Shown: positions 1 through 8,402, numbered from the stretch's first letter. The stretch is DNA of 49,397 nucleotides from JACDDK01 sp038198445 (GCA_038198445.1 JBBPZZ010000190.1:1-49397); one strand, 5' to 3'. Translations and numbers: made by a program. Notes: generated by a model from the letters alone, not told the origin.

Positions 1-691
1 CGTCTGGTTCCAGCAACACCCTACGCCCTTCCAGGTCGATCTCGCTCACACGCCCACGTACGATCCGGGTGCGGCTCAAGCTCGTGCGAAGCGGCGCGCT
101 GATGTGCGTGGGCTCCAGGCTGCTTGCGGCAACCTCGGATAGCATGGGTGTGAACAGCAGGGCGTTGGTCTCGCTCACCAGCGTAAACTCTACCGTCGGG
201 TCGGTACCGAACTTCCGCTCCAAACGCTCGGCTGTAGCCACACCGGCGAAGCCTCCCCCGAGGATCAAGATGCGCGTCTCGATCTCACGCTCGGGTAGAG
301 GCGGCGTGTACTCCTGGCCCAGCGCCTTGAAAGCCAGGCCGTTCAAAGCCTGAGCCAGCAACCCCAGAGCCGTGCCGTACAGAACCCATCCCACCAGTTC
401 CGGGAAAAGTTCCTGCATCCCCGCGGCGGTCCATTGCGGTTGTTGCCCTGACAATAGCGGGAGGGCGATCACGCTGATCCCGGTCCAGAACGGCACGCCC
501 AACGCCGCGGCGGTCATGCTGCTGTCCAGGTATGCGCGAGGTGTAGAACGAGAAACCAGAGCATATCCGATGCCCAAGAGGCTCCCCAAAAATATCCCCA
601 GGAGAGCGCTGTGTAAAGTCGCCGACAGTATCACGCTGCTCGCTCCCCCAGCCAGCAACCCGATTATCGTTCGCCGCGCGTATCTGTTCAC
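1..691 (-). CDS. Type II NADH dehydrogenase-like FAD oxidoreductase, 5'-part, with N-terminal membrane domain
   Basis: The reading frame is open to the left window edge, so only about the first 230 residues are visible. The start is probably the GTG at 691; no clear Shine-Dalgarno sequence supports it, and the frame stays open upstream to a TAA near 775. Residues about 7-115 hold several hydrophobic segments. After a short linker comes an FAD-binding Rossmann start, ILILGGGFAGVATAERL, then LVSETNALLFTPMLSEVAA, typical of NDH-2/pyridine nucleotide-disulphide oxidoreductases. The family passes electrons from NADH to quinone at the membrane face. Most NDH-2 enzymes begin at the FAD site and anchor through the C-terminus, so the N-terminal membrane domain is the unusual part. 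The C-terminal half is outside the window. Confidence 0.7.
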   Translation of the reverse strand, partial: MNRYARRTIIGLLAGGASSVILSATLHSALLGIFLGSLLGIGYALVSRSTPRAYLDSSMTAAALGVPFWTGISVIALPLLSGQQPQWTAAGMQELFPELVGWVLYGTALGLLAQALNGLAFKALGQEYTPPLPEREIETRILILGGGFAGVATAERLERKFGTDPTVEFTLVSETNALLFTPMLSEVAASSLEPTHISAPLRTSLSRTRIVRGRVSEIDLEGRRVLLEPD

Positions 692-839
692 GAGGCGCGT
701 CGCACAAAAATCACGCCTGGGTGTGCCTGGGCCATTAGGAGCCTCCAGAGAAGCCGAACGCTTTCCAGGCTTAATTTAGATAGTGAATCTTACGAAACTC
801 TTGCTGGCACCTTACAGAAAGATGAACAACCGAACCCGG

Positions 840-902
840 CTACGCGAATGAGATGTAGATGGCGACGACCACGATGGTCAATAGCACGCTCAGTATCATC
901 AA
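840..902 (-). CDS. Putative tiny single-pass membrane peptide
   Basis: A very short frame lies directly behind the stop of the ABC exporter gene. A strong Shine-Dalgarno match (AGGAGGT, 915-921) overlaps the exporter's stop region. Possible starts are TTG 902 or ATG 899, giving about 20 residues that are almost entirely one hydrophobic helix (MILSVLLTIVVVAIYISFA). The spacing from the ribosome site is 12-15 bases, longer than ideal; a CTG at 911 would sit too close. It could be a translationally coupled small membrane protein or a chance frame. No family is recognised. Confidence 0.3.
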   Translation of the reverse strand: MMILSVLLTIVVVAIYISFA

Positions 903-921
903 TTCTTTCAGGACACCTCCT

Positions 922-2769
922 CTATGGCTGCACCGTGTCGCGTTCCTGCAGCGAGTAGAGCCGGGCGTAGAGTCCGCCTGATGAGATCAGCTCGTCGTGG
1001 GTTCCGGTCTCGGCCACCCGTCCATCTTCTATTACAAGGATCTGGTCCACGCTCCGGACCAGCCGCAGTTCGTGGGCGATGACGAAGGTGGTGCGGCCCT
1101 CTGTCAACTCGCGCCAGTGGGCCTCGACGGCCTCTGCGGCCTCCGCGTCGAGGCCGGACTGGGGTTCGTCCAGGATCAGAACCGGACTCTCCCGGAGCAT
1201 CGCGCGGGCTATGGAGATCCTCTGCCGCTGCCCGCCGCTGAGACTCTCCCCACGCTCTGATAACAGCGTGTCGTAACCCTCCGGCATCTCTCTAATGAAC
1301 CCATCAGCCCCGGCAAGCTCGGCGGCGCGTGCGACCTCTTCCCTGCCCGCCTCCGCCCGGCCGTAGGCGATATTCTCCTCCACCGTCGCCCTGAACAACA
1401 TCGGCTCCTGCGGCACGAAGGTGATGGAGTCCCGGAGCGACTTCAGCGTGAAGTCCTTTATATCCTGTCCGTCTATGAGCACGCGTCCTCGTTGCGGATC
1501 GTAGAGGCGGGCGATGAGGCTGGTGATCGTGGTCTTGCCCGCGCCGCTCACCCCCACCAGCGCGACGCGGCTGCCCGCCTCCACGTCGAAATCCATGTCT
1601 CGCAGCACGTCTCCGGCCTCGTCCTCGTAGGCGAAGGACACGTCCTCGAACGTCACCCGTCCCTCGAAGGGAGGCGCGGGACGGGCGCCGGGTAGCTCTT
1701 TCACCGTGGGCTCGGCGTTCAGGAGGTCCACGATACGCTCGCCGGAGACGAGGGATTTGCCGATCTGGTTCACCTGCCGGGATAGAGCCCAAAGCGGCGA
1801 GAGGAAGAGGCCGAGGTAGGCGATAAAGACGGTGAGCTGGCCGACGGAGAGCGCGCCCGAGAGTACCTGACGAGCTCCGAGGTACAGGACGAGCGCCGTC
1901 CCGAAGCCGCCGACGATACCGAGCACGACGCTGAACTTGGCTTCGATCAGGGTGGAGTCTATGCTCGCCTCCAGCGAGTCCCGGCTCTCCTTGCGGAAGC
2001 GGTTCAACTCTTCCTCCTCGCGGCCGAAGATCTTTACCGCCCGGATACCGGTGACGGCCTCCTGGATGACGGAGGCTATCGCTCCTTCCTTGGTCCTCAC
2101 CACGCGCATACGTTCGATCAGGGCCTTCCGGTAGCGGGCGACCGCGAGGAAGAGGAACGGTACGGTAAGGAGCGCGAGCAGGGTTAGCTGCCAGCTCATC
2201 CACAGCATCACCACGAGCATCCCGATGAGGATCGCGAACGACGACCCGACCTCGACTATGGAGTCCACGAGCATACTGCGGACTTCTTTTACGTCGCTGG
2301 TGACGCGGGTTATGGTGTCGCCGGTGCGGCGTTTGCCGTGGTAGTCGAGGCCGAGGTCGTGGACCTTCCTGTAGAGCGCCTCACGCATGTCGAAGACCGT
2401 CTCCTGACCGAGCTTCTGAAGCAGGTAGCGTCTTATGGAGGCGATGCCCCGGCTTAACGTGGAGATCATCACCAGGAGGAACGCGATGCCCGCGAGCAGG
2501 AGCGCCGGGTCGGAGAGATGGTTGGGCCAGAAGTCCGGTAGTTGCTTCTTCTCGTTGAGCACGTAGTCGAGGGCGAAGGCGAGCGGCCACGGCTGGGCGA
2601 GGCTCGTCCCCGTCTCCGCGATCAGCAGCACCAGCGCCAGGATGAGACCGTTCCGGCGCGGCTTCAAAAACGGCGTGAAGTTGGAGAGCGTCTCTCTGGT
2701 GCGCCCTAGTCCGGCGCGAAGTTCAGTCAATCTTTTAGGCACCTGGATAGGATACCGCACGGCTGGCAT
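922..2769 (-). CDS. ABC exporter, fused permease/ATPase (MsbA/multidrug type)
   Basis: A half-transporter of 615 residues. Residues about 30-330 form a six-helix exporter domain, and the rest is the ATPase. Walker A (GVSGAGKTT) lies near residue 406-414, the signature LSGGQRQR near 510, and Walker B ending in LILDEP near 534, with the Q of DEPQSGLD in place of the usual T. A switch histidine is visible in VIAHEL. The architecture predicts a homodimeric exporter of a lipid, drug or peptide. I chose ATG 2769: a longer open frame to 3069 would overlap the divergent receiver gene and has no family-like sequence. Only 45 bp separate it from that gene, so the promoters must be compact or overlap. 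Confidence 0.85.
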   Translation of the reverse strand: MPAVRYPIQVPKRLTELRAGLGRTRETLSNFTPFLKPRRNGLILALVLLIAETGTSLAQPWPLAFALDYVLNEKKQLPDFWPNHLSDPALLLAGIAFLLVMISTLSRGIASIRRYLLQKLGQETVFDMREALYRKVHDLGLDYHGKRRTGDTITRVTSDVKEVRSMLVDSIVEVGSSFAILIGMLVVMLWMSWQLTLLALLTVPFLFLAVARYRKALIERMRVVRTKEGAIASVIQEAVTGIRAVKIFGREEEELNRFRKESRDSLEASIDSTLIEAKFSVVLGIVGGFGTALVLYLGARQVLSGALSVGQLTVFIAYLGLFLSPLWALSRQVNQIGKSLVSGERIVDLLNAEPTVKELPGARPAPPFEGRVTFEDVSFAYEDEAGDVLRDMDFDVEAGSRVALVGVSGAGKTTITSLIARLYDPQRGRVLIDGQDIKDFTLKSLRDSITFVPQEPMLFRATVEENIAYGRAEAGREEVARAAELAGADGFIREMPEGYDTLLSERGESLSGGQRQRISIARAMLRESPVLILDEPQSGLDAEAAEAVEAHWRELTEGRTTFVIAHELRLVRSVDQILVIEDGRVAETGTHDELISSGGLYARLYSLQERDTVQP

Positions 2770-2814
2770 ATAGAATGTGTCAGAGATACCTAAGAGACGC
2801 GGAGGACGATGTTC

Positions 2815-3213
2815 ATGGCGCGTAGAGTGCTCGCAGCCGTCGAAGACCTGTTGTTCAAGAGCAAGATCTCCGGGACCGCCGACCAGATCGGCGTCGAGGC
2901 GAAGTTCCCCCGAAGTCCGAAAAAGCTCCTCGAAGCCCTCGAAGAGTCGCCGCCGGACCTCCTGATTCTCGACCTCAACTCGGCCCGTTTCGAGCCCCTG
3001 CAACTCCTCCAAACGGTGAAGGCGGACGAAAACCTGAGCGGCGTGCCCACCGTCGGCTTCCTCTCCCACGTCCAGAAGGACTTGGCCGTCGCGGCGAGGG
3101 AAGCGGGCTGCGACCGAATCATGGCCCGAAGCGCCTTCACGAAAGACCTGCCCGAGATACTGGGGCGGGGAGCGTCACCCGAGGCCACGGACGGGGCCGG
3201 CGTTGGAGTCTGA
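2815..3213 (+). CDS. Receiver-like (pseudo-receiver) protein
   Basis: A 132-residue single-domain protein with a CheY-like pattern: a beta strand ending in LLILDLNSA carries the candidate phospho-acceptor Asp, followed by LLQTVKADENLSGVPTVGFLSHV, which resembles receiver alpha4/beta4. The N-terminal acidic pair is poor (VEDL) and the usual beta5 K-P is replaced by ARSAF, so it may be a non-phosphorylated receiver. ATG 2815 is preferred over ATG 2809 because GGAGG at 2801-2805 is 9 bases upstream. The stop overlaps the TTG start of the following Nudix gene, so the two are likely co-translated. Confidence 0.55.
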   Translation: MARRVLAAVEDLLFKSKISGTADQIGVEAKFPRSPKKLLEALEESPPDLLILDLNSARFEPLQLLQTVKADENLSGVPTVGFLSHVQKDLAVAAREAGCDRIMARSAFTKDLPEILGRGASPEATDGAGVGV

Positions 3214-3766
3214 CGGGAGGTGGGAGCGGCTACGGAGTGAGCGGCTCTTCGAGACATCCTACTTCAACCTCCGCGCCGACAGTTACCGTCTCCCGGATGG
3301 GGCCGTCAAGGACCCGTATTACGTCATAGAGCGCCAGGACGCCGCGATCGTCTTCCCACTGACGACGGACGGCGAGGTGCTCCTGGTCCGCCAGTACCGC
3401 CCGCCGGTGGAGCGTATGGAGTTGGGCCTTCCCGCCGGGCTCGTCGACAGCGGCGAGAAGCCGGAGGCAGCGGCGCGCCGCGAACTGTTGGAGGAGACGG
3501 GTTACGCGGGCGGCGGGTGGGAGTACCTGACGGCCATCGCCTCGTCACCGGGCCTCAAGGACAACTGGGCATATCTTTTTCTTGCACGCGGCGTAGAGAA
3601 AACCGCGCCGCTGGACCTCGACGAGCACGAACGTATCGAAGTGGAGAAAGCGCCGGTCGAGGACGTGCTGTCGTTGGTCAAGAACGGCGAGATAATAAGT
3701 TCCAGCGGCGTCGCCGCCGCAATGCTCGCCCTGGATCGCCTGGGTCTCTTAAAAGGAGATACGTGA
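3203..3766 (+). CDS. Nudix hydrolase, ADP-ribose pyrophosphatase-like
   Basis: 187 residues. The complete Nudix box is visible (G, five residues, E, seven residues, REL, EE, G: from GLVDSGEKPE to RELLEETGY). A preceding LVRQYRPPVERMELGLPAGLVD segment is typical of the ADP-ribose pyrophosphatase group, which cleaves ADP-ribose and related nucleotide sugars to AMP plus a phosphosugar. The start is TTG 3203, overlapping the upstream gene by 11 bases. The stop overlaps the GTG of a small membrane gene. The substrate is inferred from family resemblance only. Confidence 0.8.
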   Translation: MESDGRWERLRSERLFETSYFNLRADSYRLPDGAVKDPYYVIERQDAAIVFPLTTDGEVLLVRQYRPPVERMELGLPAGLVDSGEKPEAAARRELLEETGYAGGGWEYLTAIASSPGLKDNWAYLFLARGVEKTAPLDLDEHERIEVEKAPVEDVLSLVKNGEIISSSGVAAAMLALDRLGLLKGDT

Positions 3767-3894
3767 GCGCGGAGATCTGGCAGTTCCTGGTAGTCGGCGC
3801 TGTTGGGGTAGCCGTGGTGGTCCTTTGGATCTTCTTTATATATCTACCGCGCAGGACTGGAGAGGGCGGCGGAGACCGGCCCCCTGATGAATAG
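3763..3894 (+). CDS. Small single-pass membrane protein (43 aa)
   Basis: The GTG start at 3763 overlaps the Nudix stop (GTGA) and has a good ribosome site, AAAAGGAG, at 3751-3758. The 43-residue product has one hydrophobic helix (residues about 8-27) followed by LPRRTGEGGGD and an acidic end. Tight coupling to the Nudix gene, a proper ribosome site and a positively charged residue pair after the helix make it a credible small protein. No family is recognised. A membrane-docking or regulatory role beside the hydrolase is only a guess. Confidence 0.6.
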   Translation: MSAEIWQFLVVGAVGVAVVVLWIFFIYLPRRTGEGGGDRPPDE

Positions 3895-4226
3895 CAAACA
3901 ATAACCACTCTCCCACAAGAGACGAACGAGTAACTTCCGATACGGGGAAGCCGGAGACCCAACACGCGCCCGGCCTCCGAGGCAGTTTGCAACAACAAAG
4001 ATAGCTCATTTGGGGGATGCGCCGTCCCCTTTACCGCTTGTAGTATTTCCGTGCTGGGATCATGCCCGATCCGTATATGGGTCTTGTTCCTGGTTGAAAG
4101 GCATGGTTGAAGACGGCCAGTTCGGGGAAGCAACGCTTCCGGTCATGGATTGTATCCATGACTACTAAAGTTTTCCCCGCAGCGGACGACAATAGCGAAT
4201 AGAGCAGATTTCGAGAGGACGCGGGT
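3895..4226. other. Non-coding stretch upstream of the HD-GYP gene
   Basis: I find no credible gene in these 332 bases. They hold a small GC hairpin (GGGGA, seven-base loop, TCCCC, about 4014-4030) followed by TTT, which could be a weak terminator of the preceding operon, and the paired perfect inverted repeats at 4126-4162 listed separately. No consensus promoter is obvious, although the HD-GYP gene needs one here. Confidence 0.5.
4126..4162. repeat. Two adjacent perfect inverted repeats
   Basis: The first is GGAAGC-AAC-GCTTCC at 4126-4140. The second, one base further on, is a 9-bp palindrome, GTCATGGAT and ATCCATGAC, with a 3-base loop at 4142-4162. Both are exact. They lie about 65 bases before the HD-GYP start. 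They may be RNA hairpins in the leader, a terminator lacking a close T-run, or an operator. Confidence 0.6.
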
Positions 4227-5597
4227 TTGGCAAGACACTTGATGCAGAAGGAGACGTATAGGGAGACCTTCAGGTTTTCGGAGGTGCTCTCGGCGCTATC
4301 CTTCGCGCTGGACGTAGTGGAAGGGCAACCCGAAGGTCACGTCGTCCGTTCCTGTTACATCGGCATGACGATCGGCGAGCGGCTCGGGCTTTCGGAACAG
4401 CAGCGTTCGGCGCTCTTCTACGCGCTGCTCCTGAAGGACGCCGGATGCTCCAGCAACGCCTCGCGGGTAACTACGCTCTTCGACGCTGACGACCTGGAGG
4501 CCAAGAGAGCGATGAAGACGGTGGACTGGAGCCGGCTATCGCCGGCGGCCCTGTACGTGGCCCGCGTCGTTAGCCCGGATGGGTCTTTATGGACAAAGGC
4601 CCGGCGGTTCTTCGCGGTCGGGTTGGAGAGCCAGAAATCCGCCCGGCAGCTAGTCCGGATCCGATGCGAGAGGGGCGCGGAGATAACGCGTCTCATGGGC
4701 TTCCCGGAGGAGACGGCCCAGGCCATCCGCAACCTCGACGAGCACTGGGACGGCGCCGGACATCCCGATGGGCTGAAGCAAGATGAAATACCGCTCCTCG
4801 CCCGGATCTGCGGCCTGGCCCAGACGTTAGAGGTCTTCTACAGCGCCCACGGCCCCGCCCGCGCCGAGGAGATAGCCAGGTCCCGGAGTAAGAAGTGGTT
4901 CGATCCCGAGTTGGTGGAGGTCTTTCTGGCCGAGGCCCGGGCCGGCCGGATCTGGGCCAACCTCGGCAGCCCGGACCTCACGCGCGCGCTCTCCTCCATG
5001 GAACCGGCAGAGCGCACCTTGATAGCCACTCCGGAGCGCCTGGACCTCGTGGCCCGCGCCTTCGCCGAGATCATCGACGCCAAGTCTCCCTTCACCTACC
5101 AGCACTCTGAAGGAGTAGCCAGAGCCGCCGTCGCGATGAGCGAATATATGGGGTTTGATCGGGACGCTCTACGGGACCAGATGCGCGCCGCCCTGCTCCA
5201 TGATATCGGTAAGCTGGGCGTTTCCAACCGCATCCTGGACAAACCAGACCGCCTCACCGAAGCGGAGTTCACGGAACTCAAGAAACACACAAGGCTCACC
5301 CACGACATCCTGAGCCGCGTCGCGCCGTTCCATGACATCGTGGAAGTCGCCTCGAACCATCACGAGAAACTCGATGGCTCCGGCTATCATCGAGGACTGA
5401 CGGCCGAAAGCCTGGACCTTTCCACCCGCATCCTAACCGTGGCCGACATGTACGACGCCCTCTCCCAGGACCGTCCCTACCGGGCTGGAATGCCAAAAGA
5501 TCAAGCCCTGAACATCCTGAAAGAACAGAGCGGCACGAAGCTCTGCCCGCGAAGCGTGGAGGCCCTGGATCACGTCGTCGCAAAGGGCATTGTCTAG
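4227..5597 (+). CDS. HD-GYP domain phosphohydrolase with a degenerate N-terminal HD-GYP copy
   Basis: 456 residues with two HD-GYP-like modules. The N-terminal one (about 15-225) is degenerate: the HD pair reads KD in LLLKDAGC, while HWDGAGHPDGL resembles the GYP loop. The C-terminal one (about 270-450) is the likely catalytic copy, with HSEG, LLHDIGK (H325, D326) and HHEKLDGSGYHRGL near residue 378. GYP itself reads GYH. The family hydrolyses cyclic di-GMP, but other HD phosphatase activities are possible. TTG 4227 is chosen because GAGAGGA lies about 9 bases upstream; ATG 4242 is an alternative. It is monocistronic, with inverted repeats upstream. Confidence 0.8.
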   Translation: MARHLMQKETYRETFRFSEVLSALSFALDVVEGQPEGHVVRSCYIGMTIGERLGLSEQQRSALFYALLLKDAGCSSNASRVTTLFDADDLEAKRAMKTVDWSRLSPAALYVARVVSPDGSLWTKARRFFAVGLESQKSARQLVRIRCERGAEITRLMGFPEETAQAIRNLDEHWDGAGHPDGLKQDEIPLLARICGLAQTLEVFYSAHGPARAEEIARSRSKKWFDPELVEVFLAEARAGRIWANLGSPDLTRALSSMEPAERTLIATPERLDLVARAFAEIIDAKSPFTYQHSEGVARAAVAMSEYMGFDRDALRDQMRAALLHDIGKLGVSNRILDKPDRLTEAEFTELKKHTRLTHDILSRVAPFHDIVEVASNHHEKLDGSGYHRGLTAESLDLSTRILTVADMYDALSQDRPYRAGMPKDQALNILKEQSGTKLCPRSVEALDHVVAKGIV

Positions 5598-5812
5598 CCC
5601 GCGCAGCCCAGTCCCGGCTACCGCGCGACAACCTCGGCTTTATTTAACAGAGAGTTTTCAGCCGTTTAACCTAGCTGCTTCCGCGCGCCGCTAAACTGCT
5701 CCCGACCGAATCAGCCGTCCTATCCCAGGTTTCATTGGATGGCGAACATCACCAACTGGGAGTCTGTTTTGAGCAGTTCAGCGTACGAGTCCGATACCTT
5801 GAGGGTCCAGGC

Positions 5813-7969
5813 GTGATCCCAGACCTTATCCGAACTCTCGCCGTGGCGGCCCTGGTAGCGGTCGCGCCGGGATGGTTCTGGGCAACGTATCTATGCGGAC
5901 GTGCTGAACGTGCGGAGCGTCTGATCTACTCTACAGCCCTTTCGATGGCGCTGGTTCCGGCCGTGGCCCTCGCGCTGGCGCGTCTGCTGGGCGGCGTGAC
6001 GTTTCCCGTGGCCGTCATCTCCCCGCTGGTTGTGCTCGGCGCGGGATTCGCCGTTCACTCCCGGTTCGGGATTCCAAAGAAGTCGCCCGACAAAACCCTC
6101 GCCACGCCTCCATCAACGGCGGACGCTTTCACGCTAATGATGGTCGCGCTAGCTCTCGCGCTCGTGCTGGCATCGGACTTCGAGAACATGTCTCTGTTCT
6201 GGCTCGCGGGAGCCTGCCAGGGATGGGCCGGAGGAATCTGCACGTATAGCGGCTACGCCCAGAGGTTCATGCTGCCCATCGCAATGCTGCTGCTCGGCGC
6301 GGGGGTCGTTTACCGGCTCACTTCGCGCCGGGAGTCCGTCGCGGAGGCAGCGTCGCCGGAGCCGGAACCGTTCGACGAAGAGAGGCCGCCATCAGCCGTC
6401 GTGGCACGCCGGTTCGCGCTGCCCGCGATGCTGCTTTTGGGCCTGGCGCGCGGATACCTGGGACCCGTGCTTCACGACTGGCCCTACGTCCGCGGGCTGG
6501 ACCATTACTCTCACGCGGTGATGGCGAACCTGATGATGTCCGAGGGGAGGATCGAACCATATCTCGTCTATCCGCCCGGCTTTCACACCCTGATCGCGGT
6601 GATCTCACGCCTCAGCGGCCTGGATCCGCTGAGGGTTTTCCCGGTTTTGGGTCCGGCGTTGCTGCTGTTGCCAGCCCTCGCCTGCTACGCGCTGGCGCGC
6701 CGGTTGTGGGGATGGGAGTATGGGCTGGCCGCCGCGTTCTTCGCCGGCACGATTATGGGCGGCTCCTACTACTACTTCAACGACGCCATGTATCCCAACC
6801 TCGTGGCCGCTCAGTTCCTGCTCGTCCTGACGGTCGCCGCCCTGATCGGCGTCTGCCACTCGCCTTCGGCCCGGAGCGGTCTCCTGCTGGCCCTGCTCGG
6901 CTCTTCCGTGGTGCTCTACCATCAGGTGTCGAGCCTCTACCTGGCCCTGATCCTCGCGCCCGTAGCCCTGTTCTTGCTGCCGTACCTGCTCCTCCGGCGG
7001 CGCGAGACGGGGCTTGCGCTACTCCTCTCTCTGACGCTACTTGCGTCTCTTTCCGTGCTCTACGCCTCTAGTACCTACGACATACTCCACATGGTCATGT
7101 CTCTCGCCGGCGGCTCCAGGACCGGCGAAACGGCCAACGCGGTAAACATGGCTCTGGGGACGCAAGGTTGGTATAGTCTCGGCTCCCTGATTGTCGCGAT
7201 AGTCTCGCAGCCGGTGGCGTGGTTGGGGATGCTGGGCGCGATCTTCTTGATAGACGAACCGGGACGTTGGATGAAGGAGAATGAGATTCCGGCGCGGGTG
7301 ATCCTGTTGTCGTGGACCCTGGTTCTGTTCGCCGGTAGCCGCACCTCCTACAGCGGCTTCCCACAGCGCTTCGGGCGCGATCTCGGCGTTCCCCTGTCGC
7401 TACTCGCCGCCCTGGCATTCGTGGTTATCCTGAAATCCTTGCTGAGACACCGCAAACCGCTGGCGGTTTTCTCGGCTTCGCTCACGGTGCTCCTGGTGGG
7501 ATCTCTGCTGGGGCTTCGCGCCACGCAGAGCTTCGCGCAGGCCGCCGCACCAAGCCCTCATCTCACCATAAGCCCCGAGATCGCCGCCGCGGGCGATTGG
7601 CTCAAAGAGCATAACGATGGCGGCAACATCATGGTCAGCCCGCAGGGAAACCAGGTACCCAGCCGCATGATGCTCGCGATGGGACACTACCCGGCGCTCC
7701 AGTCTTTCACGGAGGACCAGCTTGCCAGCCCTAGAGACCTGCCGCCCACGGGTCCGAAACCGTTCCGGGACGTGCTGTGGGTCATGACGCATCCAGAAGG
7801 CGACCGTACCCGGAAACTCCTCCAGGAACATGACGTGCGCTACATAGTCCTGTACAAGAGTATGCCCGACAGGACTACCATAGGCTACTGGCGGCTCTTC
7901 GACGAACGGCCGGGCCTCTACAAGAAGACCTTCGAGAACCACGACGTGCTCATCTTCGAGAGGCGTTAG
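5813..7969 (+). CDS. Large polytopic membrane protein, GT-C/DUF6541-like
   Basis: About 718 residues with roughly 14 hydrophobic segments spread over the first 600 residues, then a soluble C-terminal domain. The segment GLDHYSHAVMANLMMS followed by EPYLVYPPGFHTLIAVISRL resembles actinobacterial DUF6541/GT-C-type proteins, which use polyprenyl-linked sugars at the membrane. The late soluble part (AAGDWLKEHNDGGNIMVSP onward) resembles the lumenal end of such enzymes. GTG 5813 is preferred: GAGGG lies 7 bases upstream and the first helix starts right after it, whereas a longer frame from TTG 5735 adds 26 non-hydrophobic residues. The substrate is unknown. Confidence 0.65.
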   Translation: MIPDLIRTLAVAALVAVAPGWFWATYLCGRAERAERLIYSTALSMALVPAVALALARLLGGVTFPVAVISPLVVLGAGFAVHSRFGIPKKSPDKTLATPPSTADAFTLMMVALALALVLASDFENMSLFWLAGACQGWAGGICTYSGYAQRFMLPIAMLLLGAGVVYRLTSRRESVAEAASPEPEPFDEERPPSAVVARRFALPAMLLLGLARGYLGPVLHDWPYVRGLDHYSHAVMANLMMSEGRIEPYLVYPPGFHTLIAVISRLSGLDPLRVFPVLGPALLLLPALACYALARRLWGWEYGLAAAFFAGTIMGGSYYYFNDAMYPNLVAAQFLLVLTVAALIGVCHSPSARSGLLLALLGSSVVLYHQVSSLYLALILAPVALFLLPYLLLRRRETGLALLLSLTLLASLSVLYASSTYDILHMVMSLAGGSRTGETANAVNMALGTQGWYSLGSLIVAIVSQPVAWLGMLGAIFLIDEPGRWMKENEIPARVILLSWTLVLFAGSRTSYSGFPQRFGRDLGVPLSLLAALAFVVILKSLLRHRKPLAVFSASLTVLLVGSLLGLRATQSFAQAAAPSPHLTISPEIAAAGDWLKEHNDGGNIMVSPQGNQVPSRMMLAMGHYPALQSFTEDQLASPRDLPPTGPKPFRDVLWVMTHPEGDRTRKLLQEHDVRYIVLYKSMPDRTTIGYWRLFDERPGLYKKTFENHDVLIFERR

Positions 7970-7995
7970 AAGCTACAGAGTTGGCTCTCTAACGC
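7963..7995. terminator. Shared hairpin between convergent genes
   Basis: The exact inverted repeat GCGTTAG (7963-7969) / CTAACGC (7989-7995) encloses an inner stem AGAG-TTGG-CTCT. The stop codons of both convergent genes lie inside the outer arms. There is no T-run, so it is at best a weak bidirectional terminator or a transcript-end stabiliser. Confidence 0.4.
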
Positions 7996-8372
7996 GGGTA
8001 GTTCGACAGTTCGATCAGGTTTTCGTCCGGGTCTCGGAAATAGATGGATTCCATACGTCCCAGAGCGCCCGCGCGGCCCACCGGCCCTTCAAGGACCTCG
8101 ACGCCGCAGGCTCCGAGATGCTGTCTCGCTTCCTCCAGAGGCGCGTCGACGACGAAACAGAGATCGGCCGATCCTGGTGTCGGATGCGCCGCCTTCGGCT
8201 CGAACTCCCGCCCGGCTTCGTGAAGGTTTATCTTCTGCTTACCGAAAGCCAGCGCGCGGCGTCCACCTTCGGAAATAACCGTCTCCATCTCCAGAACTCG
8301 TTCGTAGAACTCGCAGGTCTTCTCGATATCCGAGACCGTAAGGACGAGATGGTCGATACGGTCTATCTTCAC
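7989..8372 (-). CDS. VOC (glyoxalase/bleomycin-resistance fold) family protein
   Basis: 127 residues forming one complete VOC domain with two beta-alpha-beta-beta-beta units. It opens with IDHLVLTVSDIEKTCEFYERVL and ends with SIYFRDPDENLIELSNY. Metal-binding candidates are His in IDHLVL, His in KINLHEA and Glu in LIELS. The family includes lyases, dioxygenases and antibiotic-binding proteins; the exact activity cannot be read here. It is preceded by a strong terminator of the Fe-S carrier gene, so it probably has its own promoter or depends on read-through. Confidence 0.8.
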   Translation of the reverse strand: MKIDRIDHLVLTVSDIEKTCEFYERVLEMETVISEGGRRALAFGKQKINLHEAGREFEPKAAHPTPGSADLCFVVDAPLEEARQHLGACGVEVLEGPVGRAGALGRMESIYFRDPDENLIELSNYPR

Positions 8373-8402
8373 GGATTATTCTTCCTATTCAGAGCAAGAA
8401 AA

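Noticed and set aside
285..779. Two frames (140 and 135 residues) over the first 800 bases
   Set aside because: Both are shadows of the minus-strand NDH-2 gene, whose frame shows a proper FAD motif and helices.
922..3069. ABC exporter start at 3069
   Set aside because: The extra 100 residues overlap the divergent receiver gene antisense and are not exporter-like; ATG 2769 fits.
5735..5812. N-terminal extension of the polytopic membrane protein
   Set aside because: No ribosome site at TTG 5735 and no family-like residues; GTG 5813 has GAGGG and starts at the first helix.
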